From VXNJ01 sp965249595 (GTDB lineage Bacteria; Chloroflexota; UBA11872; VXNJ01), in NCBI GenBank assembly GCA_965249595.1, contig OZ252242.1, positions 1,798,001 to 1,862,000 on the forward strand: 64,000 nt of DNA, in the 5' to 3' direction. Within the stretch, counting starts at the first letter, position 1, and every line of letters starts with the position of its first letter. The notes beneath the pieces were generated by a model that was not told the origin of the DNA, searched no databases, and saw only the letters and a list, made by a program, of their open reading frames with translations. The position numbers were made by a program, and so were the translations under genes. Shown here in pieces: positions 45,901 through 54,257 of the stretch.

Positions 45901-46173
45901 ACGGTTGCCGGCAAGGTGCTGCGGCGCCAGCGACCGCTGGGAGCGATGGTGTTTATGACCCTGCAGGACGAGTTCGGGATGATCCCGCTGGCAATCTGGC
46001 CCACGACCTGGGACAAGCACCGCGATGCACTCTCATCTCCACTGGTGATCGCCACCGGTGAGATGTCACGCCGCGACGAGGCAGCCAACATCATGGTCGA
46101 TTACGCCCAGCCGCTAAACGCTCCCTGGCCATCCGATCTGGTGGTGGACAGCCCCAGCCGTGACTGGGGTTAG
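42985..46173 (+). CDS. dnaE2: Error-prone DNA polymerase III alpha subunit DnaE2
   Basis: The 1062-residue C-family polymerase has an N-terminal PHP domain (SELHCRSWYSFGRGASS, LALTDRNNL). The polymerase core includes APGRGRGSSVAML and the catalytic triad in PPDIDLDFPRDIRE near residues 406-419. FQDQVVQLGMDVGG, a helix-hairpin-helix and an OB-fold tail (ARITVAGKVLRRQRP) follow. The length is that of DnaE2 rather than replicative DnaE. The start is GTG 42985, three bases after the DUF6504 stop. DnaE2 copies across lesions and causes induced mutations. Confidence 0.95.
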   Translation: MSTSAPPYSELHCRSWYSFGRGASSVDELAARAAELGYEALALTDRNNLTGALELAEAATAVGVKPLIGVELMVHHPALEPAPITLLAETGDGYSNLCRLITRAHIDGERRNPVLDPTLLGEHGSGLIALLGSPESHLAQLLADQSNAAASELLGWYRQQLGDDGVFVEMQNHLAPGDLARNCALVKLANHLGVAVAATGGVSYHDRSRARLHDVLTAIRLGTTLDGCHRQRLPNHNYHLRERAELAGLFARWPQALTGSSQIAQRCLAFAVDQIRYSFPQQPVPADFADQQAYFEHICLVAAKQRYGRINERLRSRLQEEFRLIARHKLAGFFLLYHRIIELARQVAIELGHSSPDVSLAERAPGRGRGSSVAMLTGTLIGLSHIDPLEYDLPLERFLPEDCLVGPPDIDLDFPRDIRERLILRIFEEFGWERAALTGMLPTYRLKGVVRDIGRALGLPAAELEILGRRADSRSGADLGQELTQITQLAGRAEKPGWRDLVELGAQLQGFPKGLAQHPGGMIISSQPLVDMVPVQPSAIDGRYICQWDKHAIADAGFVKIDFLALGALSQMQECLQLIERRTGNYVDLSRVDHGDPAVYAALGRGDTVGVFQVESAAQMQTIARMRPQHLYDMALEVAAVRPGVGANDGVGEFLRRRSGQPWRYDHPLEARALAKSLGIILFQDQVVQLGMDVGGLSASESDLMRRAFQRRNSKALIARYWERFRTGALQRAVPLATADRIFRKFNPHYMFPEAHALAFGATAYHMAWLRHYFPVEFYCSIFNAQPMGFWSLETLKEDALRRGVKTLGPDVNHSQRNCILEGADGFRMGIRFIHGVEKISADRLLAARRWGGPFRSLGDLVARGGLQQAALESLVRSGACDQLPGAGDRRRALWEVGLRYRPPSDQPPLPLEIDVAMAELEPFDAIDAMASEYQTLGLWTSGHVMAALRDQLPRRILSSRQLADIPDGARITVAGKVLRRQRPLGAMVFMTLQDEFGMIPLAIWPTTWDKHRDALSSPLVIATGEMSRRDEAANIMVDYAQPLNAPWPSDLVVDSPSRDWG

Positions 46174-46195
46174 ATCGTTGCCAGACCGCCGGCGA

Positions 46196-46870
46196 TCATT
46201 TAATCGGCGAAATGAGATCCGGGTCGTTGTTAGCCACGCGGCCAACTCGAGCAGAGACCGCTACCGGTGCAATCGTCGGCCACGGCCGCGGCTCAAGCAA
46301 ACCCAGCAACTCGTCGCGATCGGCCGTCGGATCGAGCCAGCACTCGCACATGGCCCGATCCAATATCACCGGCATGCGGTGGTGGATGGGTTCCATAAGT
46401 TCATTGGCGGCAGTGGTGGCAATGGCGCACGAATAAATGCCTGAACCGCCCTGGTATTCCCAGATTGCGGCAAAGGCAACCGGCCGGGCATCAGTGCGGG
46501 CAATCCAGTGGGCCTGCTTGTTACTACCGTGGCGGGCCCACTCATAGAACCCGTCAGCTAGTACCAGCCCACGGCGCCGCGCGAATGCGCGCCGAAACAT
46601 CGGCTTGTCGGCAATAGTTTCGGCGCGTGCATTAAAGACCGGTCGCGCCGGGCGTTCGCCGGGGCGCGCCCAGGGAGCAATCAATCCCCAGCGCATCAAA
46701 TTGGGCTCCGGCGCCGAGCCGTCGGCCGTATCGGCCGCAACGGCCAAGACATCCTGGGTCGGGGCCACGTTGTAGGAGGGCCGAAAAAGCTCGCGGACCT
46801 GGGCGGGCGCGAATCCGAACTGATCGGCCAGCTTGTCAAGGTCGGAAAAGAGTCCGAATCGTCCACACAT
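46196..46870 (-). CDS. SRAP domain protein (HMCES/YedK-like)
   Basis: This 224-residue protein has all the SRAP catalytic features: Cys2 in MCGRFGLF, the Asn in PSYNVAPTQDVLAV, the Glu in DGFYEWARHG and the His in IHHRMPVIL. SRAP proteins link covalently to abasic sites in single-stranded DNA through Cys2 and shield them from cleavage. It converges with dnaE2 at 23 bp. The pairing with a mutagenesis cassette fits a role in DNA damage tolerance. Confidence 0.94.
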   Translation of the reverse strand: MCGRFGLFSDLDKLADQFGFAPAQVRELFRPSYNVAPTQDVLAVAADTADGSAPEPNLMRWGLIAPWARPGERPARPVFNARAETIADKPMFRRAFARRRGLVLADGFYEWARHGSNKQAHWIARTDARPVAFAAIWEYQGGSGIYSCAIATTAANELMEPIHHRMPVILDRAMCECWLDPTADRDELLGLLEPRPWPTIAPVAVSARVGRVANNDPDLISPIK

Positions 46871-47052
46871 CTTTCGCCTTCAATCAACGCCCGGCAGCGG
46901 TAACGCGCAACGGATAACACGGTTAGAAATTACCAATAGCGACACCGTTCTTCCAATTGTTCCGGCCAACCGACCCTGGGCCAGTGGGGCATTGGTTAAA
47001 TGATTACGTAGCGCCAAATAGCGAATTTCGAACCATCAGGGAAGGCCAGCAC

Positions 47053-48537
47053 GTGGAACCGATGAATCTGTTGATCCTTATGTCGGATGAGCACACCCGG
47101 CGGATGACCGGATGCTACGGACATGAGATAGTGCAGACGCCAACGATAGATGCCCTGGCCGCCCGCGGGGTCCGCTTTGACCGCGCTTATGTCAATTGTC
47201 CGATCTGCGTACCGTCGCGCGCCAATTTCATGACCGGCCAGTACGTCCACCAATCCGGACACTGGGACAACGCCCATGCCTGGGCGGGTGAGCCGGAAGG
47301 CTGGAGCCACCGCCTGACCGACCAGGGCCACGTCGCCACCACCATCGGCAAATTGCACTTCCACGACGTCGCCGACCCCAATGGGCTTACCGAATCACGG
47401 GTGGCCATGAACATATTTCAGGGCAAGGGCGATTACCACGGGTCCATGCGCTGGCGGCGCCTGCGCACCATTGAAGGCGTTCAGGGCGACATGGTCGCCG
47501 GCGCCGGACCGGGCGAGAGCCACTACACGCGCTTTGACCGGGCGGTTACCGCGGAGGCTTGTCAGTGGTTAGAAAACGAATCGGGCAATCACGAAAAACC
47601 CTGGTGCCTGATGGTTTCACAGCTCTGCCCCCATCCGCCGCTGGTTGCTCCGCAGGAGTTTTACGATCTTTACCCGCACGATCAGATGGACCTGCCGATC
47701 GCCTGGCAGATAGATGACTGGCCGGACCATCCGTACTGGAACGAGGCCCGCGTCTCGCGAATACCGTTCGCCCCGGGCGAGTACTTCAGCGAAGCCGACG
47801 TGCGCCGGGCGATTGCCTCCTACTACGGAATCACCACGTTTATGGATGACAACTTTGGCCAGGTGCTCGCGGCCCTGAAAGCCTCCGGCCAGGCGGAGAA
47901 CACCCGGATCATCTACACGTCCGATCACGGCGAGATGCTTGGCGGATTCGGTCTCTGGGGCAAGATGTGCATGTATGAGGATTCCGTCGGCGTGCCGCTG
48001 ATAATGGCCGGCCCCGACATCCCGCAGGGCCAGACCAACGACACCAACGTGACCTGGGCCGACATATTCCCAACCGTGCTCGAGGCGGTTGGGGCCCGGC
48101 CGGCGGCCGGCGATGAATCGTTGCCCGGTTCCTCGCTCTGGCAATTCGCCGGTGGAGCCAGCGACCCGGACCGCATCGCCTTCTCCGAATACCACGCGGC
48201 CAAGAGTCATACCGGCAATTTCATGATCCGCGGCCGTCGTTACAAGTACATTCACTACGCCGCCGTCGAGATTCCCTGTCAACTCTTTGACCTAGACAAC
48301 GACCCGCAGGAACTCCAAGACCTGGGCCGCGATCCCGCATTCCAGTCGGTGCGCGAGCGAATGCACGCCCAGCTGGAGCAGGTCTGCGATCCCGCCGCCG
48401 TTGATGCCGCGGCGTTCGCCAGTCAGCGGGCCCTAATTGACAGTTATGGCGGCGAGGACTTCGTATATGAACAGGGCCCCATCATCGGCGCCACACCTAC
48501 GCCGGTTGAGTTTTACGAGGACGGAATCCAGCGCTGA
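47053..48537 (+). CDS. Cys-type sulfatase 1
   Basis: The 494-residue sulfatase begins at GTG 47053 with GGGAAGG upstream; ATG 47062 is an alternative. The metal motif is LILMSDEHTRR and the formylglycine Cys is at about residue 52 in CVPSRANFMTG (C-x-P-S-R). Later motifs include YTSDHGEMLGG. The Cys must be turned into formylglycine by a separate enzyme not found in this window. No signal peptide is seen. It resembles arylsulfatase-type hydrolases of algal sulfated glycans. A close paralogue follows. Confidence 0.92.
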   Translation: MEPMNLLILMSDEHTRRMTGCYGHEIVQTPTIDALAARGVRFDRAYVNCPICVPSRANFMTGQYVHQSGHWDNAHAWAGEPEGWSHRLTDQGHVATTIGKLHFHDVADPNGLTESRVAMNIFQGKGDYHGSMRWRRLRTIEGVQGDMVAGAGPGESHYTRFDRAVTAEACQWLENESGNHEKPWCLMVSQLCPHPPLVAPQEFYDLYPHDQMDLPIAWQIDDWPDHPYWNEARVSRIPFAPGEYFSEADVRRAIASYYGITTFMDDNFGQVLAALKASGQAENTRIIYTSDHGEMLGGFGLWGKMCMYEDSVGVPLIMAGPDIPQGQTNDTNVTWADIFPTVLEAVGARPAAGDESLPGSSLWQFAGGASDPDRIAFSEYHAAKSHTGNFMIRGRRYKYIHYAAVEIPCQLFDLDNDPQELQDLGRDPAFQSVRERMHAQLEQVCDPAAVDAAAFASQRALIDSYGGEDFVYEQGPIIGATPTPVEFYEDGIQR

Positions 48538-48649
48538 CCGTTCCCCTCGATTCAAATTGGCCGGGAGGTGAAAATTTGACCGGGTTGCGGTGGCGAGTCG
48601 GCCATCCACAACTCCTTATGAATCCGTCAACGTGAGAGGCACCTGACGC

Positions 48650-50134
48650 TTGGAGCCAATGAATCTGCTCATCATCATGTCCGATGAGCACACCCGCCGC
48701 ATGACCGGTTGCTACGGCCACAGCCAGGTTAAGACTCCCAACCTGGATCGATTGGCAGCCAATGGCGTGCGCTTTGACAACGCCTACTGCAACTTTCCCA
48801 TCTGCGTCCCGTCGCGAGCCAATTTCCTCACCGGCCGCTATTGCCACAGCACCGGTCACTGGGACAACTCCCACCCTTACGTCGGCCACGAAGCGGCCAG
48901 TTGGGGTCACCGCCTGGCCGCCAACGGCAACCAGGTCACGTCGATCGGCAAGCTCCACTATCGCGCCGATGAAGACGACAACGGGATCGCCGAGAAGCGC
49001 GTCTCGATGAATGTGAAGGACGGCATCGGCGACGTGCGCGGCTCAATCCGCTGGAACACGGTCCCCAACCAGGCGGCCGCCCGTGACGTTCTGCAGGCCC
49101 ATGCCGGCGATTCCGAGTACATCCGTTTTGACACCGCGGTAGGTGATGAAACGGTGCGCTGGCTGGGTGATGAGGCCAAGAGCTACGACAAACCGTGGGC
49201 GCTCTTCGCATCGGTGGTGACCCCGCATTTCCCGTTTATCTGTCCGCAGCGACACTGGGACCTCTACGATCCCGACAGCGTCGAGATGCCGCTGGCGCAT
49301 GACAACTACCCCGATCACCCGTACTGGGCACAGACCCGGCCGCTGCGCCTCTCTCCACCGGATGGTTCGGCAAGACTGCCCGATGAAGCGGTCCGCCGGG
49401 GAATAACCGCCTACTGGGGGCTGATCTCATTTATGGATGAGCAGGTCGGGCGAATGCTCGATGCTCTGGAGGCCAACGGATTGGCCGGCAACACCCGCAT
49501 CATCTACACCTCTGATCACGGCGAGATGGCCGGCAGCTTCGGGCTGTGGGGTAAGAGTTCCCACTACGAGGACGCTGTAGGCGTCCCGTTCATAGTGGCC
49601 GGACCGGATCTCCCGAAAGGTGAGTCGCGCTCGGCCAACGTCTCCTTCATCGATTTTTTCCCGACGGTGGTTGATGCGGTCGGCGCCGAGCTGGAAGATG
49701 TCGATGCCGACCTGCCGGGAATGTCGATCTGGCCGATCGTCAATGGATCCGAATCGCCGGACCGGATCGTCTTTGCCGAGTACCACGCGGCGATGTCGCC
49801 CTGCGGTTCCTACATGATTCGCGACGATCGCTATAAGTACATCTATTTCGCCGATCCCGAATTTCCACCGCAGCTGTTCGACCTGGACGCCGACCCGACC
49901 GAACTAAACGACCTTGGCCAGGATCCTAATCTGGCCGCGGTGCGCGAGCGCTTACACGCCGAACTTCTGTCAATCTGCGATCCGGCGGCGGTCAACCGGC
50001 AGGCCTTGGCCGACCAACGGGTAAACGTCGAGCGACACGGCGGTGAAGAGTACATCATCGCCAACTACGTAAAGATTCCCTACACCCCGGCGCCGGTGGC
50101 TTTTGAGCCGGTGTCGGAGCCATTTCAATCATGA
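48650..50134 (+). CDS. Cys-type sulfatase 2, tandem paralogue
   Basis: This is a 494-residue sulfatase, the same length as the gene before it, with the same N-terminus (EPMNLLIIMSDEHTRR) and the same Cys position (about 52, CVPSRANFLTG). YTSDHGEMAGSFGLWGK matches in both. The start is TTG 48650 with GAGAGG upstream; ATG 48659 is an alternative. The two arose by duplication and probably act on related sulfated sugars. No signal peptide is seen. Confidence 0.92.
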   Translation: MEPMNLLIIMSDEHTRRMTGCYGHSQVKTPNLDRLAANGVRFDNAYCNFPICVPSRANFLTGRYCHSTGHWDNSHPYVGHEAASWGHRLAANGNQVTSIGKLHYRADEDDNGIAEKRVSMNVKDGIGDVRGSIRWNTVPNQAAARDVLQAHAGDSEYIRFDTAVGDETVRWLGDEAKSYDKPWALFASVVTPHFPFICPQRHWDLYDPDSVEMPLAHDNYPDHPYWAQTRPLRLSPPDGSARLPDEAVRRGITAYWGLISFMDEQVGRMLDALEANGLAGNTRIIYTSDHGEMAGSFGLWGKSSHYEDAVGVPFIVAGPDLPKGESRSANVSFIDFFPTVVDAVGAELEDVDADLPGMSIWPIVNGSESPDRIVFAEYHAAMSPCGSYMIRDDRYKYIYFADPEFPPQLFDLDADPTELNDLGQDPNLAAVRERLHAELLSICDPAAVNRQALADQRVNVERHGGEEYIIANYVKIPYTPAPVAFEPVSEPFQS

Positions 50135-50174
50135 GATAACCGATTGGCGGACCGCACCGGCAGCTGGTCGTCGA

Positions 50175-51299
50175 TCAGCGAACCGGAACGTATCCGCCGA
50201 CCAGGCCATTTTTAGATAGCACCAGCTGCCAGGTGTGGATGCTGCGGGCCCGGAAACCGCCGGCGCAGGAGAGCAGGTAATAGCGCCACATGCGGTAGAA
50301 GCGCTCGCCGTATTTTTCAGCCAGGTCCGGCCAATTGGAGTCGAATTTTTCCATCCAGGCGCAGAGCGTGAGGTCGTAATCGGGCCCGAAGTTGTGCCAA
50401 TCCTCGACCACGAAGCGATCTTCCAAGGACTCGCCCAGCACCTTAATTGACGGCAGGGCGCCGTTGGGGAAGATGTATTTGTCGATCCAGGGGTCGATCA
50501 CTGGCGAGGTCCGATTAGCACCGATGGTGTGCAGCAGGAACAGGCCGTCATCCTTTAGACAGCGTCGCGCGGTGTCTAAATAAACCTGGTAGTTCTTAAA
50601 TCCGACGTGCTCGAACATCCCCATCGAGACGATGTGGTCAAACTGACCTTCAACATCGCGGTAGTCCTGCAGCAGGAATTCGACGGGCAGCCCTTCGCAG
50701 CGCTGCCGGCCCAGTTCGACCTGGTTTTCCGAGACCGTAACCCCGGTGCAGTGGGCCCCGTATTCGGACGCCGCAAACTGCATGAATGCGCCCCAGCCAC
50801 AGCCGATGTCGAGCACCGTCTGCCCGGCCTGCAAGCCGATCTTGCGACAGATCAGGTCCAATTTGGCGGTCTGCGCATCGTCGAGGTTGTCGGCCGTGGC
50901 CCAGTAGCCGCAGCTGCCGGTTATGCGGGTGTCGAACGTGGCCTCGAATATGTCGTTGCCCAGGTCGTAGTGCTCGCGCCCGACGATCCAGGCGCGGGCC
51001 TTGGACTGCCGGTTCTGCATCACGCCGGAGAGCCGGTAGGCGGCGACTTTGAGATTGCGCGGCACCTGCCGGTCGATATTGGAACGCAGGATCCGGGCAA
51101 TTAGCTCATCGAGTCGCTCGCACTCCCACCAGCCGTCCATATACGATTCGCCCAGGGCCAGCGAACCCCGCCGGAATATCCGTTTAAACAGCCGCGCGTC
51201 GTTGACTTGGATGTCCCAGGGGTTGGGCCCGTTGATCTCGATGCCGGCAGCGGCCAGCATGGTGGCCGCCTCGGCCTGCATCGGCGCGCCAGATTGCAT
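50175..51299 (-). CDS. cfa: Cyclopropane-fatty-acyl-phospholipid synthase family methyltransferase
   Basis: A 374-residue protein from ATG 51299, which shares one base with the TGA of the upstream dehydratase (TGATG). It has the CFA layout: an N-terminal lipid-binding part (NPWDIQVNDARLFKRIFRRGSLALGESYMDGWWE), YDLGNDIFEATFD, SAM motif VLDIGCGWGAFMQFAA and HTIGANRT. It transfers a methylene group from SAM to unsaturated phospholipid chains. Longer upstream starts would run into the dehydratase gene. The coupling to a sugar-acid dehydratase is unusual. Confidence 0.92.
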   Translation of the reverse strand: MQSGAPMQAEAATMLAAAGIEINGPNPWDIQVNDARLFKRIFRRGSLALGESYMDGWWECERLDELIARILRSNIDRQVPRNLKVAAYRLSGVMQNRQSKARAWIVGREHYDLGNDIFEATFDTRITGSCGYWATADNLDDAQTAKLDLICRKIGLQAGQTVLDIGCGWGAFMQFAASEYGAHCTGVTVSENQVELGRQRCEGLPVEFLLQDYRDVEGQFDHIVSMGMFEHVGFKNYQVYLDTARRCLKDDGLFLLHTIGANRTSPVIDPWIDKYIFPNGALPSIKVLGESLEDRFVVEDWHNFGPDYDLTLCAWMEKFDSNWPDLAEKYGERFYRMWRYYLLSCAGGFRARSIHTWQLVLSKNGLVGGYVPVR

Positions 51300-52507
51300 C
51301 AATAATCCAGCCGCGTGCGCGAGGTGACCTTGTCCTCGTCGATCTCCAGTCCCAGCCCCGGGGCTTCGGTGGGTGAGATATGGCCGTTGATCGGCTTGGT
51401 GGGGTTGGCCCAGAAGAACTGCGAGAACTCGTTCCACTGCACCAGGTACTCAATCCACGGTGCATCGGTTGGCGAAACGGCCGCGGTCAGATGGGCGTTG
51501 ATCGGCACCGATCCGCCGTGCGGAATCAATGGGATCCCGTAGGCCGAACAGAGTGCGAAGATCTTCATCATCTCCGAGACACCGCCGGCCCACATCGTAT
51601 CGGCCTGGTAGAGGTCGACCGCTCGCGCTTCCAGGTATTCGCGGGCGCCCCAGCGGGTGTATTCGTGCTCGCCGCCCGAGACCGGGGTGGCTGAGCGTCG
51701 GCGAACTTCGGCCTGGCCCGGGATGTCGTCGGCCTTGACGACTTCCTCGATCCAGCGCACCCGATGCTCGGCCATGCGGTTGCCCATGGCGATTGCGTAG
51801 CGAACGTCCCAGGAACTCCAGGCGTCGATCATGATCTCGATGTCATCGCCAACGGTTTCCCGCAACACGGCGGCCAGCTCCAGGTTCTTGCGGGCCCCGG
51901 CTTCGCCTTCAAGCGGACCGTGACGCACGAACCACTTGGTGGCCAGGTACCCGTCGGCAACAAAGCCCGAGGCCACCCGGGCCACATCGTCGGGTTGGAT
52001 GGAATACCCCAGGGCCGAGGCGTAGGCCGGAAATGACTTGCGGACCGGACCGCCCAAGAGGCGGTAGAGAGGCAGACCGGCCGCCTTGCCGCGAATATCC
52101 CAGAGCGCCGAATCAACCGCCGAAACCGCGAACATCGCCTCGCCCTTGCGGCCATGAATCAAATAGCGGTACATCTTGTCCCAGCAGCGCTCGGTGGCGG
52201 TGGGGTCTTCGCCCTTGAGGAGATCAAGCAGCTGTTTGCGGACGAAGAAGGCCTCGTTTACCGAGCACGGCCCGGCCATCCCGGAAATGCCGGCATCGGT
52301 TTCAACGTGGCAGACAACCGCGGTAACGTCGAAGTCCCCGTCGGAGCGGGGCGTGAACCGATCCTGCCACATCGACTGGGCCGATTCGGCGCGGTGTTCG
52401 GGATAGACGTCGATCGGTCGGATCAAGCGCTCCTCGAACATCGGGTAATCGGGTTTTAGCCGACCAGCGAGATGCTCAAACCAAATGTCCGTAATTTGCA
52501 TACGCAA
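51299..52507 (-). CDS. Enolase-superfamily dehydratase, RhmD-like (L-rhamnonate dehydratase-like)
   Basis: The 402-residue enzyme has an enolase-superfamily fold. Metal ligands are the Asp in IMIDAWSSWD, the Glu in WIEEVVKADD and the Glu in SGGEHEYTRW; the general-base His is in PHGGSVPINAH. The segment ATKWFVRHGPLEGEAGARKN resembles the corresponding part of E. coli RhmD, which dehydrates L-rhamnonate. The exact substrate could be another sugar acid. It is followed by cfa through a TGATG overlap. Sulfatase 3 is divergent upstream. Confidence 0.85.
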   Translation of the reverse strand: MRMQITDIWFEHLAGRLKPDYPMFEERLIRPIDVYPEHRAESAQSMWQDRFTPRSDGDFDVTAVVCHVETDAGISGMAGPCSVNEAFFVRKQLLDLLKGEDPTATERCWDKMYRYLIHGRKGEAMFAVSAVDSALWDIRGKAAGLPLYRLLGGPVRKSFPAYASALGYSIQPDDVARVASGFVADGYLATKWFVRHGPLEGEAGARKNLELAAVLRETVGDDIEIMIDAWSSWDVRYAIAMGNRMAEHRVRWIEEVVKADDIPGQAEVRRRSATPVSGGEHEYTRWGAREYLEARAVDLYQADTMWAGGVSEMMKIFALCSAYGIPLIPHGGSVPINAHLTAAVSPTDAPWIEYLVQWNEFSQFFWANPTKPINGHISPTEAPGLGLEIDEDKVTSRTRLDY

Positions 52508-52703
52508 TCAACCCCTAGAGAAATCAATATCGATCGGCCGCCAGGACCGTCTATCAACTGCGCACATTATCAAGGCAAAATGCTCGCCGCTGGCAATCGC
52601 GAAAACCATTGCGGGCAATTCGCGGCCGGTTGGTTAATGATTAATAGAAGCGATCCGTTCCGGTTGACACCGCAAAACCCCTAGCCGAAGGGCCCTACCG
52701 CCG

Positions 52704-54188
52704 ATGCGCGCAATCATGGTCATGTTTGACTCGCTCAATCGCCATTTCCTACCCAACTATGGCTGCGACTGGACCGTTGCGCCTAACTTCCGCCGCCTGG
52801 GCGAACGCACCGTCACCTTTGACCAGGCCTGGATCGGCTCGATGCCCTGCATGCCGGCCCGACGTGAATTGCACACCGGCCGTTACAACTTCTTGCACCG
52901 TGCCTGGGGACCGCTGGAGCCGTTCGATGATTCGACCCCGGAGATTTTGAAAAACTCGGGTACCTATTGCCACTTCTCCACCGATCACCAGCACTATTTT
53001 GAAGACGGCGGCGGCACCTACCACGCCCGCTACAACACCTGGGGCTTTCACCGCGGCCACGAAGGCGACGCCTGGAAGGGCGAGGTGGTCGATCCCGAAC
53101 TGCCCAAGGGCTTAACCCTCGATCAGCGCGCCGGTTCCACCTGGCGCCAGGACTGGGTCAACCGCAAGTACCTAAGCGAACCGGAGCAGCTGCCGCAGGC
53201 CAAAACTTTCGCCGAAGGCCTGGAATTCATCGAGACCAACGTCGATCAGGACAACTGGTTTTTGCAGGTTGAGACCTTCGACCCGCACGAGCCCTTCTAT
53301 TCGCTGGATGAAGAAAAAAGCCTCTACCCGCACAATTACGACGGACCACACTTTGATTGGCCCAGCTACGGGCGGGTGACCGAGCCCGACCACATGGTCG
53401 AACACATGCGTTACGAATACGCGGCAACCCTTTCGATGTGCGACCGGCACCTGGGCACGATCCTCGATGCCATGGACCGGCATCAGATGTGGGATGACAC
53501 GATGCTCATCGTCAACACCGACCACGGATTCCTGCTCGGCGAACACGATTGGTGGGCCAAGTGCGTCCAGCCGCTCTACAACGAAGTCGCCCGGATTCCC
53601 TTCTTCGTCTGGGACCCCAGATCGGGTCGCCGCGGGGTGCGCAATTCCAACCTCGTGCAAAACATCGACGTGCCGGCCACGTTGCTGGATTTCTTCGGCG
53701 TCGAGCGCCCCCAAGACATGCAGGGCGTGGCCCTGGGCAAGACCCTGGCCGATGATTCACCTACCCGTAAATCGGTCATATTCGGGGTATTCGGATCGCA
53801 CATCAACATCACCGACGGGCGCTATGTCTACATGCGCGGCCCGGCCGACTTCGATGCCCCGATCGAGCTTTACAACTACACCCTGATGGGGACCCATATG
53901 CGTAATCGCATCCCGGTTGCAGAGCTCCAGAACGTCCAGCTGGCCGAGCCGTTCGACTTCACCAAGGGCGTCCGCACCGCCAAATTCGCCGCTGCCCCGT
54001 CGGGAAGCCGCTACGCGTTTTGGCCGGTCGATATGAGCACCCACCTTTTCGATATGCAGGAGGACCAGGGGCAGGATCGCGATTTCCGCGACGCGGAAAT
54101 CGAAGCGATGCTGGTCGAACAGATGATTGACCATATGGAAGCCAACGATGCGCCACCCGAGCAGTACGCCCGCGTAGGGATACGCTAG
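52704..54188 (+). CDS. Cys-type sulfatase 3
   Basis: The 494-residue sulfatase is less similar to the first two. The metal motif is MVMFDSLNRHFL, and the formylglycine Cys is residue 49 in PCMPARRELHTG (C-x-P-x-R with Ala in place of Ser). NTDHGFLLGEHDWWAK is the later metal motif. The CxPAR form is accepted by formylglycine enzymes. No signal peptide is seen. An SMP-30 lactonase follows 69 bp later. Confidence 0.9.
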   Translation: MRAIMVMFDSLNRHFLPNYGCDWTVAPNFRRLGERTVTFDQAWIGSMPCMPARRELHTGRYNFLHRAWGPLEPFDDSTPEILKNSGTYCHFSTDHQHYFEDGGGTYHARYNTWGFHRGHEGDAWKGEVVDPELPKGLTLDQRAGSTWRQDWVNRKYLSEPEQLPQAKTFAEGLEFIETNVDQDNWFLQVETFDPHEPFYSLDEEKSLYPHNYDGPHFDWPSYGRVTEPDHMVEHMRYEYAATLSMCDRHLGTILDAMDRHQMWDDTMLIVNTDHGFLLGEHDWWAKCVQPLYNEVARIPFFVWDPRSGRRGVRNSNLVQNIDVPATLLDFFGVERPQDMQGVALGKTLADDSPTRKSVIFGVFGSHINITDGRYVYMRGPADFDAPIELYNYTLMGTHMRNRIPVAELQNVQLAEPFDFTKGVRTAKFAAAPSGSRYAFWPVDMSTHLFDMQEDQGQDRDFRDAEIEAMLVEQMIDHMEANDAPPEQYARVGIR

Positions 54189-54257
54189 GGTCGGCGATCA
54201 AAAATCAGGCAGGGTCCTGACCGAAATTGAATACAGATCTTAAAAGGCAATTGCGAC

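Noticed and set aside
51300..51437. Longer N-terminus for the cyclopropane synthase
   Set aside because: It would lie inside the dehydratase gene; the ATG at 51299 in the TGATG overlap fits the family start.
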